A model generated the notes under the pieces. The model searched no databases. It was not told the DNA's origin and worked only from the letters and a program-made list of their open reading frames with translations. From Fomitopsis serialis (lineage: Eukaryota > Basidiomycota > Agaricomycetes > Polyporales > Fomitopsidaceae), in contig NW_025955382.1 of the NCBI RefSeq assembly GCF_022376445.1, positions 1 to 33,606 of the forward strand: DNA of 33,606 nt, in the 5' to 3' direction. Shown in pieces: positions 19,152 through 29,906 of the stretch. The position numbers and the translations under genes were made by a program. The number at the start of each line of letters is the position of its first letter. Position 1 is the first letter of the stretch.

Positions 19152-21627
19152 GTGCGAAACCTCTTTCTGGATGAAATGATCATATCGCTTGTCGGGTCGT
19201 CCGCCAGCAAGGCTGAGCAAGCCCGAGCGTTGGAAAGAGTGGTCAGAGTGTATAAGAAGGATAGGCGCCCTGCCGCAGGTTGCACTGACCACGCCCCGGG
19301 CGCTTCCGGAAGTCTGTCCCTGCCGTCATGCACTTGGACTGGGAGGTCCTCCTGCTCGCGCTCAATGTCACTCCTGTTTTATTCGCCGCGTCCTAGTCCG
19401 ACTTGTGCTCCTGGCAGAATCCATGCAAGCGACTGGCCTCTAGGCCAGCTGAGGCCTGAGGGAGGAGCGCGAAGCTGGCCACCGTAAAAAGCGATGTCAT
19501 CGGCCTAAGCTTCTCCCATAGTTCTTCTAGTGAGCCAGTCGCGGCATGTATTCGTTCTTTTCTCTCTTCGCCCGCTGATGATGCGGCGAAACATGCGCCT
19601 TTACGTCGACTCTGCGCTACTCGTTCTCGTTCTTGTGCTCATCGCGTTCCACCGAGTGTCTATCGGGCTGTTGATGTCGCCTGTCAAACACAAGGAGAAG
19701 ACAACACTCGTCGCCGCACACAACGCGTTCAAGGAGGACGAGAGCAAGCTCCCCAAGGCTCTCGTTTCGTATAGACACAAGCTAGAGCTGCGGCGGGTGT
19801 TGAGCGTGATGCCCCACTGAAGTTCATAGAAATGCGGAGGATCTGGGGCGTAGACGAGGGGGGCTACTTGAAAGAGGTGCGCCGTACAGTCCACTATAAC
19901 CCCAGTTGATGTTGACGCGCTTCCCTCAATGCCTAGGCAGATGGGAATCCTGTAGTTCCGCAGGTCTCTCCGGCTCGATGTTCTTCCGCTCCTCGAGCAA
20001 ACGATACCTGCTGAAGTCCTTTGGACGAGCCTTCGAGAACCGCTTCCTGCACGAACACTTCCTTCCACGATACTTCGAGTTTGTGAAGGTGCATCCGGAC
20101 TCGCTGATACACAAGATCTACGACGTGCTCTAGTCCATGGTCGCTTCGGAGAATACTTGCGCCTCAGTCCAAACCACTACATCGTCATCGAAAACATTGC
20201 GTACGGAAAACGAGACAACTGGGAGATCTTCGATCTGAAGCCAACGAACTACCTCGAGGTGCGCGCGGCCTCTTTCGCTTCTTTACTGCTGACGTATCCC
20301 TCGGATTTCAAGCCATTTCGCGACCTCCTTCCCGATGGCATCCACATATCCGGCGCAACAGACGTCCTCCCCCCAGACAAGCATCAGGGAAAGCGATTCC
20401 CTCGAAATTCGACCTGCATCTCACCGGCGGTCATTTACGATCCCAGTGGCTCAGGAAACGTCGCGCGCGATCCAGTGTCTCACGGCATGAGATTGTTGCT
20501 CAGCCCGATGATCGGATCAAGATCCCGCGCGCGGGCCGTGCTTTCAGTCTCGCAGACCCAGCGCAGACCCGGTACATATTGGAAGTGCCAGACATTTATG
20601 AACATACTGGGTGCCAAATAGAGCTTGGCGAGCCTACCTCGACGAAGGGTGTAGCCCCCGCGGTGCACGTTGATGGGAAACTGCCAGGGAATCATTCGCC
20701 TCCTCAGCTACAGTCCACATTCATTGTTGCCAATGTTGGAATCTCCGGGTGAGTGCCCGAATGCCGACACACCACACGGCAGCGTGATGTTGCTGTACCT
20801 GCCATATGGTACCTCACCATCGAATACGGACTGCTAAAGCAGTTCGACTCATCGGCGGCGCCTGTATCTACACTTCGCACGTTTGCCTCCCTGCGCCAGC
20901 GAGGATGAGACAAACTGCGCGAGTTCTTTGATTGTTTTCCGTGCACGCTCGCTCTGCTCACGCAAATTTTCCTGCTGCCAGTACTTGGCCACCGGTGCTT
21001 GCTCTGACAATCCACACCATGTTTGTGAGCTATCCGCCAGCCAATTGGCCCTCTTCGTCGTTCGGACTCGTCTCGAGTGCGTGTGTGTGTCGAGGCAAAG
21101 CCACTGAGCACGTGAGAATGGGATGTTCCAGCCATCTGGGTCTGAGATTGCGGATCACTATTGCTCACGCCTGAGACAATGGATCGGCGTTGATCATTCC
21201 TGAGACTGTGTCTCGCCTATGATCCTCGAACTCAAACATGGCACCAAACGAGCGAAATGTGGCATACACTTTTCCTGATAAAGGTGATCTTCACCTCCGC
21301 CTCCGAACGAGCCTCCCTGCTCGCTCGCGCGCGTGCAGACGTCGCGTTCCTCGCGTCCATCAAAACGATCGACTATTCCGTGCTGCTCGTGTGCGCGCTG
21401 GACGGCACCGCGCGCTAGGGGATCATCGACACGTTCTGAAGTCTGAAGGCGCGAGGATGACGAAGAAGGCGAGCGACGCAGCGGGCCTGCCGCAGCAGAC
21501 GGTCACGGCGGACGCGGAGGGGTACGCGAGGGAGGTGCTGAGGATGCTGGAGAAGTGTGTGAGGGTGAGGGAGGTGGTTGAGGAGCAGACGAGAGTGAGG
21601 AAGGATGCGGTTGTGGTGGATCTGTGA
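19152..21627 (+). pseudogene. Broken PIPK-like kinase ('SAICAR synthase-like' family)
   Basis: Segments of one phosphatidylinositol-phosphate-kinase-fold protein lie in order but in different frames. N-terminal part near 19152-19440: LFLDEMIISLVG, then HLDWEVLLLALNVTPVLF in another frame at 19331, then LVRLVLLAESMQAT. Hydrophobic segment at about 19608-19680 (LLVLVLVLIAFHRVSIGLL). KFIEMRRIWGVDEGGYL from 19820. The glycine-loop-like SGSMFF with RYLLKSFG from about 19969, leading to HPDSLIHKIYDVL. After a TAG and a frame change, HGRFGEYLRLSPNHYIVIEN and EIFDLKPTNYLE follow. A plausible intron (20259-20312) leads to PFRDLLPDG. The C-terminal part RADVAFLASIKTIDYSVLL is at about 21330-21385, again with stops (TAG, TGA) and a frame change before the end at 21627. 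At least four frame breaks cannot be explained by introns. The stretch 20340-21240 has no recognisable kinase sequence. Confidence 0.75.
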
Positions 21628-22420
21628 TAGGTGTTCGTTGTGTTGGTGGAAGGTGAGGTTGTCTTGCTTATGTTACCCCGTTCCGACTTGTAAGATGTGT
21701 GCGTTCGTGACGCTGTGATGGAGCACATTCGCTACTCCGGTGACGAAGTGGATAACTGAGTATCTATCTTGTATATCGTCAGAGCATACACATACGCCTT
21801 GCCTTGCCCAGTGATGCCCATCTCCTCGAGTGTCAATGGACGCCGCATCGCCTGTACGTCGTTTTGATCCATACCTGCTGACAGATTATTGAGCGTCGAG
21901 GACGACGTTGTTAGGACATAGCGTCGCGGCAAATTGACATGACGGGATTGTGTGAGCAATCGCCCCGGCCTGCCAGTGTATCACATGGGGGAGTGTGTGG
22001 TACACATCTGGGTGCCGCATCGTTGTCGTCGGGTGGTCGGACTGTAGTCTGTAAGGATCGCGTCGTTCCTTGCGAGCGGATGCCGTGGGCTCTGCAATCG
22101 CATGCCGCGGTATAGTAGGCGCCCCGATCACATTTGGATCGTATACTGGGCGCTTGTGGGCCCGACTCGGCGGTTGCTATAATTCACCGAATAGGCAACT
22201 GTGGTATTGAGTGGCTATAATAATACACACTCCTAAGCTTCGTAACATTATTGATTAACTCTTCATGTGTCGCTGGAGTTGTCTGCACTTTGGGCGGACT
22301 CACACGTATTGCATGTCCCGGACCGTCACGCTGAGCGGGGTTGATGGCTGCGCTCGTAACCCATCACCCGTTTCAGCGATCAAGCAGTGCAGCTCGGCAC
22401 ACGCGCGGCAACGTGTGCAC
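21628..22420. other. Intergenic stretch, no supported gene
   Basis: Short frames only (21732-21959 and 21886-22131, minus). No domain or splice-linked continuation is seen. Confidence 0.4.
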
Positions 22421-22681
22421 TATAAGCCAGTGTCCCGCCCGTCGGCGTCCGTGGCCTCTCTTTCATCTTCGCTTGAGCCCCAATAGTCGGCACTGGCTGG
22501 TACGTCCGCGTGCAGAGTTGTTTGTAGGTGGAATGCGGGGAGCTGATGTGTTCGTTTGCAGTCTGACTCTTTGTAACGACCTCTGAACGCGTTTCGTCGC
22601 GGGCGATTTTCTACAATCCTCGCTTTTTACCGCCCTTTACGACCCCTTGCTCCTATCAGGCTTCTCTGATTCTTGATTTGG
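22421..22681 (+). promoter_or_regulatory. Core promoter, conserved leader motif and 5' UTR intron of SRP3
   Basis: TATAAG (22421-22426) lies 65 nt before GTCGGCACTGGCTG (22486-22499). The motif abuts a GTACGT donor. The predicted UTR intron is 22500-22561 (62 nt) with an AGCTGATGT branch-like site and a TTTGCAG acceptor. The ATG follows at 22682, the same 182-nt donor-to-ATG distance as in SRP2. Confidence 0.7.
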
Positions 22682-23353
22682 ATGCGCATTACGACTTTCA
22701 TCGCTTTTGCTTTCGCAGCAGCGCTGCCGGCGATGGCCTACAGGTGAGCATAGGACACTCGAAGATCGCTCCCGAGCTTGCTGATGATGTACCCGTGCAG
22801 GTATGATCATGATGGTGGATCCTCCCATGAGCTTGGTGACTACCACGGACATCACCACGAGGCCATACATAAATTCCACGGTGAAGACGAGGGACACGTT
22901 CACCACCTCGGTCACCACCATCACGGCCACCCCCACCATGGCCACCACGGCCACCTTTATGGCCATCACTACCATGGTCACCACGGCCACCTGTATGGCC
23001 ACCACCGCGGTCACCGCCATGGACACCATCGCCACCACCTCCATCATTCTTACCATGGGCACCACCCCCACCACCATCACCACCACCACCGTCCCCCGGC
23101 GCACCTCGAGCACGAGGGCGTCCAGCACCAACAAGACGGGAAAACCTTCGAGCACTTCCGGTGAGTCCCAGCGCTGCGCGGGCGCATCGCGCGCGGCATG
23201 GCTCTACTGACGACGAGGGACCGGAACAGCCCCCACTACTTTCGTCGTGCGGGCACGCGCAACAAGGGCCCGTGCAGCGACAAGCTCGCACTCGCCAAGC
23301 TCTCGGCGGAGAACGGGCTTGACCCGAACACCCGGATCATTTGTACGAACTGA
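22682..23353 (+). CDS. Histidine-rich secreted protein (SRP3)
   Basis: Exons 22682-22743, 22801-23160 and 23230-23353 join in phase to 181 residues across introns of 57 nt (GTGAGC...CCGTGCAG) and 69 nt (GTGAGT...GGAACAG). The signal peptide MRITTFIAFAFAAALPAMA is followed by a region of about 120 residues with some 50 histidines, mostly as GHH and HGH. It includes two copies of HHGHLYGHH and a run of seven His. The last exon changes character: HYFRRAGTRNKGP, CSDKLALAKLSAENGLD and RIICTN, with two cysteines that could pair. Dense GHH repeats are known elsewhere to bind Zn, Cu or Ni, so secreted metal binding or storage is a reasonable inference but is not shown. The signal-peptide style, leader motif and UTR intron match the genes at 7754 and 17550. 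The long open frames on both strands here are by-products of the repeat. Confidence 0.85.
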
Positions 23354-24833
23354 GCGCGTCGGTGCTGGTGTGTGGTTGGGATGGGTCGGGCTGCGGAGAG
23401 AGCGGAGGCGGGCGAGAGGGGGCGCGTTTGGAGTTGGAGGAGCTTCGCGGGTGGGCCTGAGCTATGATTGTACGGCGCCGTTCGTTTGCACACGAAATAC
23501 TGATGGGTTCTTGGAGAAGCTCGCGAGTTGTCAGCGATTGCGAGACGTCAGCGTCGTGACGAGGCGGAGTGCGCGTGTCGACGTTCCATTGTCACTCCGG
23601 AAACCGGGAGAGAGGGAGATCCGGAGTGACTTCGAGCGGCGCATGCGCGAAATGTACTGCGGTCGGTGAACAGGCCTGCGAACCCGTACCCAGGTCAGGT
23701 ACGCCTCGCAGCCGTTCATGGGTCTTAGGGAGCTATACGTAGATAAGAGGACACATACTACTAACCTAAGATAGTGGCGCAAAGATCTAGGCACGGTTCA
23801 CTGAATGCACTACTGCCAAGGTACAGCCACATAATCAGGCGCGTACGGACGTCGATGTCTTCGAACTTGAAATCGGCATACACGCGCTATGGAGAGCTGG
23901 CTGCTCCGGAGGAAGTCTTTTGTGATGCTAGCATAGCTGATAAGTTCTTCGGCTCGTATCCATCTAGACCACTGGTTAATCCGAACACACAGGCTGATCT
24001 GAAGTTCTCAGATAACCTGCAGCTGCAGAGCTAAGCCTGCATGGTGAGCACGTACTTATCTGGCCGTGAACGACTGCGGTCGTTACAGCCGATTCTAGTC
24101 ATCCACTTATATCGCCAGACCCGACCGCAAAAGTGCCAATGTGCACAGGCGGGAGCCGAGTCGGCGTTGCTGTCTCTGGGGCGTTCCCATCAGGATTTTA
24201 TCATATCCAGGCATGTTGAGGGCGAGCTAGACCGACTCGGGGGTTTGTGGGTCAGGCTCAGCCGGCAGAGGGCGCGGATCGCTCGACGAGAAGGGCAGAC
24301 AAGGACCTGACTTGACTTCCGCCTGGGCACGATTCTTCGGGAAGGCATCAGCCAGCGCGGGAGCAATCTTCGAGTGTCCTGTGCTCACCTGTAGGCCATC
24401 GCCGGCAGCGCAGCTGCGAGAGCTTGGCGAGAGCGAGAGCGATGGGGGTCTAGCAATATGGAATTGACTGGACAGATCGTTCAAAAAGGGCCCAAAACGC
24501 AGACCGCTGCCAACTTCCTTCGTCCGCTGTCAACGGACCTATCTGCCAGTGCTAGAACTTGAACTGTGTGGCCTGCGCATGCCACCTACATGTACTACAT
24601 ACGTAAGTAGATGTGCGTGGTCCCTAGCCAGTAGGCGCCTCCGTAATATGGGGAGCTGGTCATGCGAGATCGTAAGCCCGATTTATATGCAGAGACGCTC
24701 GGACATGCCAGAGCGTCAGGCTCCCAAAAGCCTTATCGTCCGCTTCCGTGAGTACAATCCATATGTAAGAGTGGTCGAGCGGCAGTTCGTGTGAGTCCCG
24801 CTTCTGCCCCCCTTCGCTCACGACCACTTCGCC
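23354..24833. other. Intergenic stretch upstream of the permease
   Basis: No supported gene. The plus-strand frame at 23774-24034 (ending FFGSYPSRPLVNPNTQADL) has a protein-like composition but no family, start context or neighbouring exon that I recognise. A minus-strand frame at 24227-24484 is Ser/Pro-rich and unsupported. Confidence 0.35.
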
Positions 24834-27236
24834 ATGGCTGAAGACAAGGAACAGTATGCAGTGTCTGACGGCGTGAAGGCCGTCGACTCCGACTCGGAGG
24901 CCAATGTTTCCGAGGTGAAGGTTGGGCCCGGCCTGCAGCGGCGGATGAAGAACAGGCATATTGCAATGATCAGGTGCGCGTCGGGCAGTTCTTCGAAGAC
25001 CGTCTCAAGGACTCATGAATACGTGTTGCTTCTCTGCGTAGTATCGGAGGTATGTTCACGTAATATTCTGTGACAAATGTGGACCTTCATATGCGGCTCG
25101 TCTGAAGGCGTGATTGGTACGGGCTTGTTCTTGGGTACGGCGACGAGTCTATCCGAGGGTGGGCCCGTCGGTCTCCTGCTCGGGTACATGACTATTGGCT
25201 CGCTATGCTACTGTACCATGGTGAGCTCGCATTTGACAAGTCGGCGTCTGCTCATGCACCTGGCGCGTACACCAGATTTCACTCGGTGAAATGGCGGCCT
25301 TCCTGCCCGTCCCCGGAGGCCATATCACATACGCCGAGCGGTTCGTGGACCCGGCGTGGTCTTTCGCTCTGGGATGGCTATACTGTATGTCTCGACGGTT
25401 TCATAGGGTATCTCAGTCCGACGCTCAATGTATCACTTCAGGGTACAACTGGACCATCGTGCTTCCTGCGGAGCTTAGCGCGGCAGCCGTGCTCATTGGT
25501 TACTGGTAGGTTTGTTGAGACCTATCAGATGTGTTCCGTGTACTCACTCAGTCTCTCAGGGACCGAACAGTGAGTCCTGCAGCATGGATCACAATGTGTC
25601 TCGTCGTAGTTATCTTCCTGAACATGTTTGGAGCCGGTACGTCCTCCGCTTGGCACTTCGTTTCATAGTCCCCTTCGTCGCGCGTCAGCATTCCCACCGT
25701 ATCACTTATCGCTTCGTTTGTGACATGTACTCCTGAGCTAACCTATCTTTCCTCCACTCGTGGACCCGCACCTTTTGCAGGCTTCTATGGCGAAGCCGAG
25801 TTCATTTTCGCGTCCATCAAGGTTATCACCATCACAGGGCTCATTATTCTGGGAATTGTCCTGGACCTCGGTGGCGGCCCAAACCATGACCGTATTGGAT
25901 TCAGGTATTGGAAGCACCCGGGGCCGTTCAACCAGCTCTACGGCATCCAGGGCTCCAAGGGGCGCTTCCTGGCATGGTGGGCGGTGATGACCCAAGCTGC
26001 CTTCAGTTTCATTGGAACCGAAATCGTCGCGATTGCGGGCGCGGAGGCGAAGAATCCTCGGAGAAACATTCCCAGGGCGATCAGGAACGTCTACATCCGG
26101 ATTCTGCTCTTCTATATCGGTGGTGTCACCGTCATTGGGTTGCTGGTACCGTACACGGACAGTCGCCTGAACTTGACGGGTGGAAGTGGGACGGCTGCAG
26201 CGTCTCCGTTTGTCCTCGCTATTCAGACTGCCGGGATCAAAGGGTTGCCTTCGGTACGCAGTCTCGTCTCACACTCGTGGTCGAAAGAACGGGTGTTGAC
26301 GCGCTCTGAGTGTTTTAGCTCATCAATGCATGTCTGTTGACGTCCGCATGGTCTGCTGGCAACAGTGACCTATACTGCAGCTCACGTGCAATGTGTAAGG
26401 AGCGTTTCGAGCATTCGTCCCGATTCAGAATCTCATAGCATGCTCGGCCATGCAGATAGCATGGCGATCAATGGCAACGCTCCGCATATCTTCAAGAAGA
26501 CTGACAAGCGTGGCCTCCCTTGGGTTGCGCTCACATTCAACGCGGTCCTTGGCTGCCTAGCATACATGGATGTCCGTAGCGGCAGCGGCAAGGTCTTTGG
26601 ATGGTACGCATGTCTTCTCTCAGTTGTAGATCCCGCGCTGATGTCGTTATAAGGCTGTCCAACATGTACGCAGGCGTCTGCGGCTGAGATGTTCGCGGGC
26701 TAATCACACTTTCAGGACTGCCATTGCTGGTTTGTCGAGTTGGTTCGCCATCGCCGTAACCTACCTCCGCTTCCGCAAGGGCCTCAAAGCGCAAGGGATT
26801 GATAGGAACACTCTGCCTTATCACAGCCGGCTCCAGCCGTTCGCAGCATGGTATACAGCTATCCTGTGCTTCGTCGTCTGCTTCGTACGTAGTTCTTCGC
26901 TGCCGACATGCAACGTCTATTTATTCTCTGGTGTGCAGTTCAGCGGCTGGTCGGTGTTCTTGAAAGACCATTGGAACACCGCGACGTTCGTCACGAACTA
27001 CCTGCCCATGATGATCTTCCCCGTGCTCTACATCCTCAGGCGCTTCTGGTCGAGGGTTGCCTTTGTCCGGCCAGAGGATATGGACTTCAAGACTGGAATG
27101 GATGAGGTGCTCGCGTCGTCATATGACGAGCCTCCACCCCGTAATTGGGTCGAGCGGATCTGGAACGTACTAGTGAGTTCACTCCTTTCAGACGTTCCGC
27201 TCGGAAAAGTACTGATGTCGTCATTCACAGATGTAA
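24834..27236 (+). CDS. Amino-acid permease, fungal YAT type (AA_permease family)
   Basis: Twelve coding exons: 24834-24973, 25042-25049, 25108-25220, 25276-25384, 25442-25505, 25560-25636, 25781-26253, 26319-26394, 26456-26603, 26716-26884, 26939-27172 and 27231-27236. They join in phase to 538 residues, normal for fungal proton-coupled amino-acid permeases of the plasma membrane (about 12 membrane helices). Family landmarks in order: QRRMKNRHIAMISIGG, GVIGTGLFLGTATSL (helix 1), ISLGEMAAFLPVPGGHI, RFVDPAWSFALGWLYWYNW, LPAELSAAAVLIGYW, FYGEAEFIFASIKV, TQAAFSFIGTEIVAIAGAEA, NPRRNIPRAI, LLTSAWSAGNSDLY, INGNAPHIFKKT and a PPPRNWVERIW end. The N-terminal 36 residues are an acidic cytosolic tail. 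Exon 2 is only 8 nt (TATCGGAG) yet is needed for the SIGG motif, and the last exon encodes Met plus stop. Substrate range cannot be told from sequence. Confidence 0.92.
25042..25049 (+). other. 8-nt internal micro-exon of the permease
   Basis: TATCGGAG is flanked by CTGCGTAG before and GTATGT after. With the last two bases of exon 1 and the first two of exon 3 it completes Ser-Ile-Gly-Gly, the invariant start of the first helix. Skipping it would shift the frame. Confidence 0.85.
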
Positions 27237-27424
27237 TTCGGATGGTTGTATTCAACTGCTGTCCACCGGACAGTGGTGTAATAATAGACTGGATATGTTT
27301 AACGAAGGGAGACGGCTATGCCCCATCTCTGAAGGTCTAATTTATTGTCTGAGGAAAGCGCCAGGACCTGCCCGAACAAGGGGATAGTCTCATCATACGA
27401 GAGTTGTTCCGCCTAGGTACCATA

Positions 27425-27670
27425 TCAGACTGATATTTCCTGTGTCCACTCATATCTGCGTTGCAAACCAGGGACGCCGAATGCGGCTCTGGCCATGAGC
27501 AGGGTCCTGACGAATCGCGTATGAGTTCCGCTGTTAATCACGATGAATGACGGTGTACCCAGGGTGTACCCACAGATATAGGACGTATCAAGAACGTAGG
27601 CAGCGAGTCTGGAGTCAACGAATCTTCGTCTACAGGGAAACGGAGAGATGGCCGCAGGGTGTATTGTCAA
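27425..27670 (-). pseudogene. F-box protein fragment
   Basis: The minus-strand frame contains HTRFVRTLLMARAAFGV. It matches HRARCVRTLLVARTAFNI in the F-box gene just upstream on the same strand, in the part that follows its F-box motif. The rest of the frame does not extend the match and no F-box precedes it. It is best read as a scrap of a second tandem F-box gene. A GTGAGC donor at about 27717 could splice the upstream gene into this frame, but such a product would join unrelated parts. 27237-27424 holds only the permease 3' flank. Confidence 0.4.
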
Positions 27671-27713
27671 TCTAGCCTCGGATGGAGACTTTCACAGAAT
27701 TGTACTTGCCTGC

Positions 27714-29719
27714 TCACACCGTCCGAAACCATGTCTGGCCTAGAGATATCTTGTCAATCATCACCGCAGAAGCGATGTTAAAATACACGGACTCAGGTTC
27801 TCGTGGCAGCGTTTGTGCCAGCGTTCTCAACAGACCGTCTGTCAAGTTGTGCATCTAATCAGCTTCGTCAGGGCATAGCATTTGAATCTACCTACCGTCA
27901 AATGGCGACGTTTCCGTGAACTCGCCCGATTCGAGATATCCACGTATGTGCTCGCCAAATTGCCTCGAAATTGGTGTCATTCGTCGGGAGAGGTTCGGCT
28001 CGAGTAAGGCGTCCAGATGAATCGCCTCATCGGAGTCATCGTCCCTTGCTTCGTCCATAGCTTCATCCCTATAGGCCTCGCCAGACTGGCTGCCGTTGAT
28101 ATCTTCCACATTCTCGATGAACAGATCATCTTGAAGCGCTTCAGCGCCATCAGCCTCTTCTTCACTGTTCAGCCCTTCTTCATCGACATCCTCGCCTTCT
28201 GAGTTGCCATTGTCCTCGCTCGTCTCGCAATCATGTCCATCGGCAGTCGTGATCGTCCACCATTGTGCTCTACCACTGAAACAAAACCGCTGCGGGCCGC
28301 TATCAAACAGCACTCTACCTTCGCCGATGGAGATGATCCGGAGGGAGGGGATTTTGTCGTTTAGCGGCCAAGTCCCTCGCGCGAACATTCCAGTTCAAGC
28401 AGATCATAAAGCGAGGAGATTTCTCGTCAACCGTATATTCGTACATGTCGTAATCGACCATGCTTAAGCGCAGCGCGACCAAAGGCAGCCGCGAAAACGT
28501 CTTTGACGCGTAGTACTGCGGGGAAATTTCAGTCGGTTCCAAGAATGGTTCGGTGGCCGATGCGACATACCTCCCAGAACGATTCCCGCTCCATTATCCC
28601 GTATGACAGTCGGATGTCGAGATAGCGCAGATGAGGGGCAGTGCAGGTGAGGTTATACCAGAAAACGAATCCCAACGTCGCTGAGACCTCCAGAGACAGC
28701 ACGACCGGTGACGCACGGCGGGTGACGGACAGCATTTCCCAAGCACTAATGTCAGGTTTGGGGACGAGCTCGAGCCAGCGGACCTTGCAGTCGATCTTCT
28801 AGCGCATGAAGTCCCTCGAGTCGCCATATGCGTAATCGAGGGATGACCAACATGCCTTTTCGGCAGACGCGAGCCAGGGTTCGTCCGTTATGGTAAGCCA
28901 TGGCAAAGCGAGCCTCCGTCGGCCAATGTTAGAATCGATAGCGTTCACGTTGAATACAACGGGCCATTCGTCCATGATCGCCGTCGGGTCCGACCTATCA
29001 GTGATGAAGACGTTGTGAATGTTGGGGAATATACGGACAAGCGTAGCCATAGAGATTTGGCACTCCTGAACCCTTAGGTCCCTCACCGTAGGCCAAAGAA
29101 CTGTGTCATGATGAGGATCTCTGGTCATACGCATCGTGACCAACATGAGGGACCGGACGTGTTGGAGCATTGGGGATGAGAGCAGCGTGGTAGCGTCGCA
29201 GAGGTCATCCTCTTTGTTGAGACCGGATATGCATAGGTGGTGTGGCCTGAAAGATGCTTGCTGTATAGCTTGTAACGTCTTCGCGTGCGCAAGCCTCAAC
29301 GTGAGGTTGGACAAGCGCTCGAGAGCGCATAACGCAGTGGCCACTCGCGGATCTGCTGCTACAAGCTGTTCAATAGGCTCCAAATCAAGGTGTCGCATGT
29401 TCATAGCCTTTTGAAGCACATCTGCCAAGAGTGCAGCGCAGCAGAAATCGCCTGCGTCGTCCTCCGCAAAGATGTTGAACGCAGTTCTGGCCACAAGAAG
29501 AGTCCGCACGCAGCGCGCACGATGTCCCTCGCCAGCCAGGATATACAGGAACGTCGCCGTCATTTGTTGGGCAGTAGATATCACCAGCGTTGATACTGCT
29601 CGACGCACTGCGAAGGGATGGACTCGGCGCGATGTCATTGAAAGCCGTATAGCGTCGCCTTGGGACAGATAGGATATAACCATCGACAATGTATCATCAT
29701 CAAGGTCAGATAAAGTCAT
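27714..29719 (-). pseudogene. F-box protein with a premature stop and a frameshift
   Basis: Minus-strand exons are 29719-28571, 28515-27896 and 27838-27714, with introns of 55 and 57 nt. The N terminus has an F-box (LDDDTLSMVISYLSQGDAIR, then LSMTSRRVHPFAV), the Skp1-binding motif of SCF ubiquitin ligases. A long body in the style of basidiomycete F-box proteins follows, with leucine-rich segments (MRHLDLEPI, LERLSNLTLRLA). Exon 1 contains an in-frame TAG at 28801-28799, where relatives would be expected to carry a residue such as Trp (context DFMR-stop-KIDCKVRWLEL); the frame is open on both sides. Near 28355-28365 about four extra bases shift the frame between RARDLAAK and KIPSLRIISIGEGR. 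The final part has an acidic region, then RQFGEHIRGYLESGEFTET and DGLLRTLAQTLPRE, which match the partial gene at 33260-33606. The protein was probably lost, but the splice sites are preserved. The upstream in-frame ATG at 29752 is an alternative start. Confidence 0.8.
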
Positions 29720-29906
29720 GATCAAATAGCTGAGGGATATTGGCGGAATCAAGCAGCAGTAGGTCGGTCGGCTGGAGGAGCTAAGATATTATAAGTATGT
29801 GGACGGAACAAAGTGAGGAGGCAAGGAGGAAGGGATCAATTGATCGTCGGAGGACTTATTGTATGTCTTATTAATAATACTTATGTCCCGCTCACTCTTT
29901 CTCGCA

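Noticed and set aside
20704..21168. 154-codon minus-strand frame within the PIPK-like pseudogene
   Set aside because: No domain, no splice-linked exons, and a composition like other shadow frames.
22637..23291. Long minus-strand frames (22637-23155 and 22698-23291) and a second plus frame (22803-23210)
   Set aside because: They are created by the GHH-coding repeat, which is low in stops in other frames. They lack splice logic, and the valine/methionine or glycine monotony mirrors the repeat.
7754..23353. Idea that the three secreted repeat genes are hydrophobins or pheromone precursors
   Set aside because: There is no eight-cysteine hydrophobin pattern (two of the proteins have no cysteine) and no C-terminal CaaX box.
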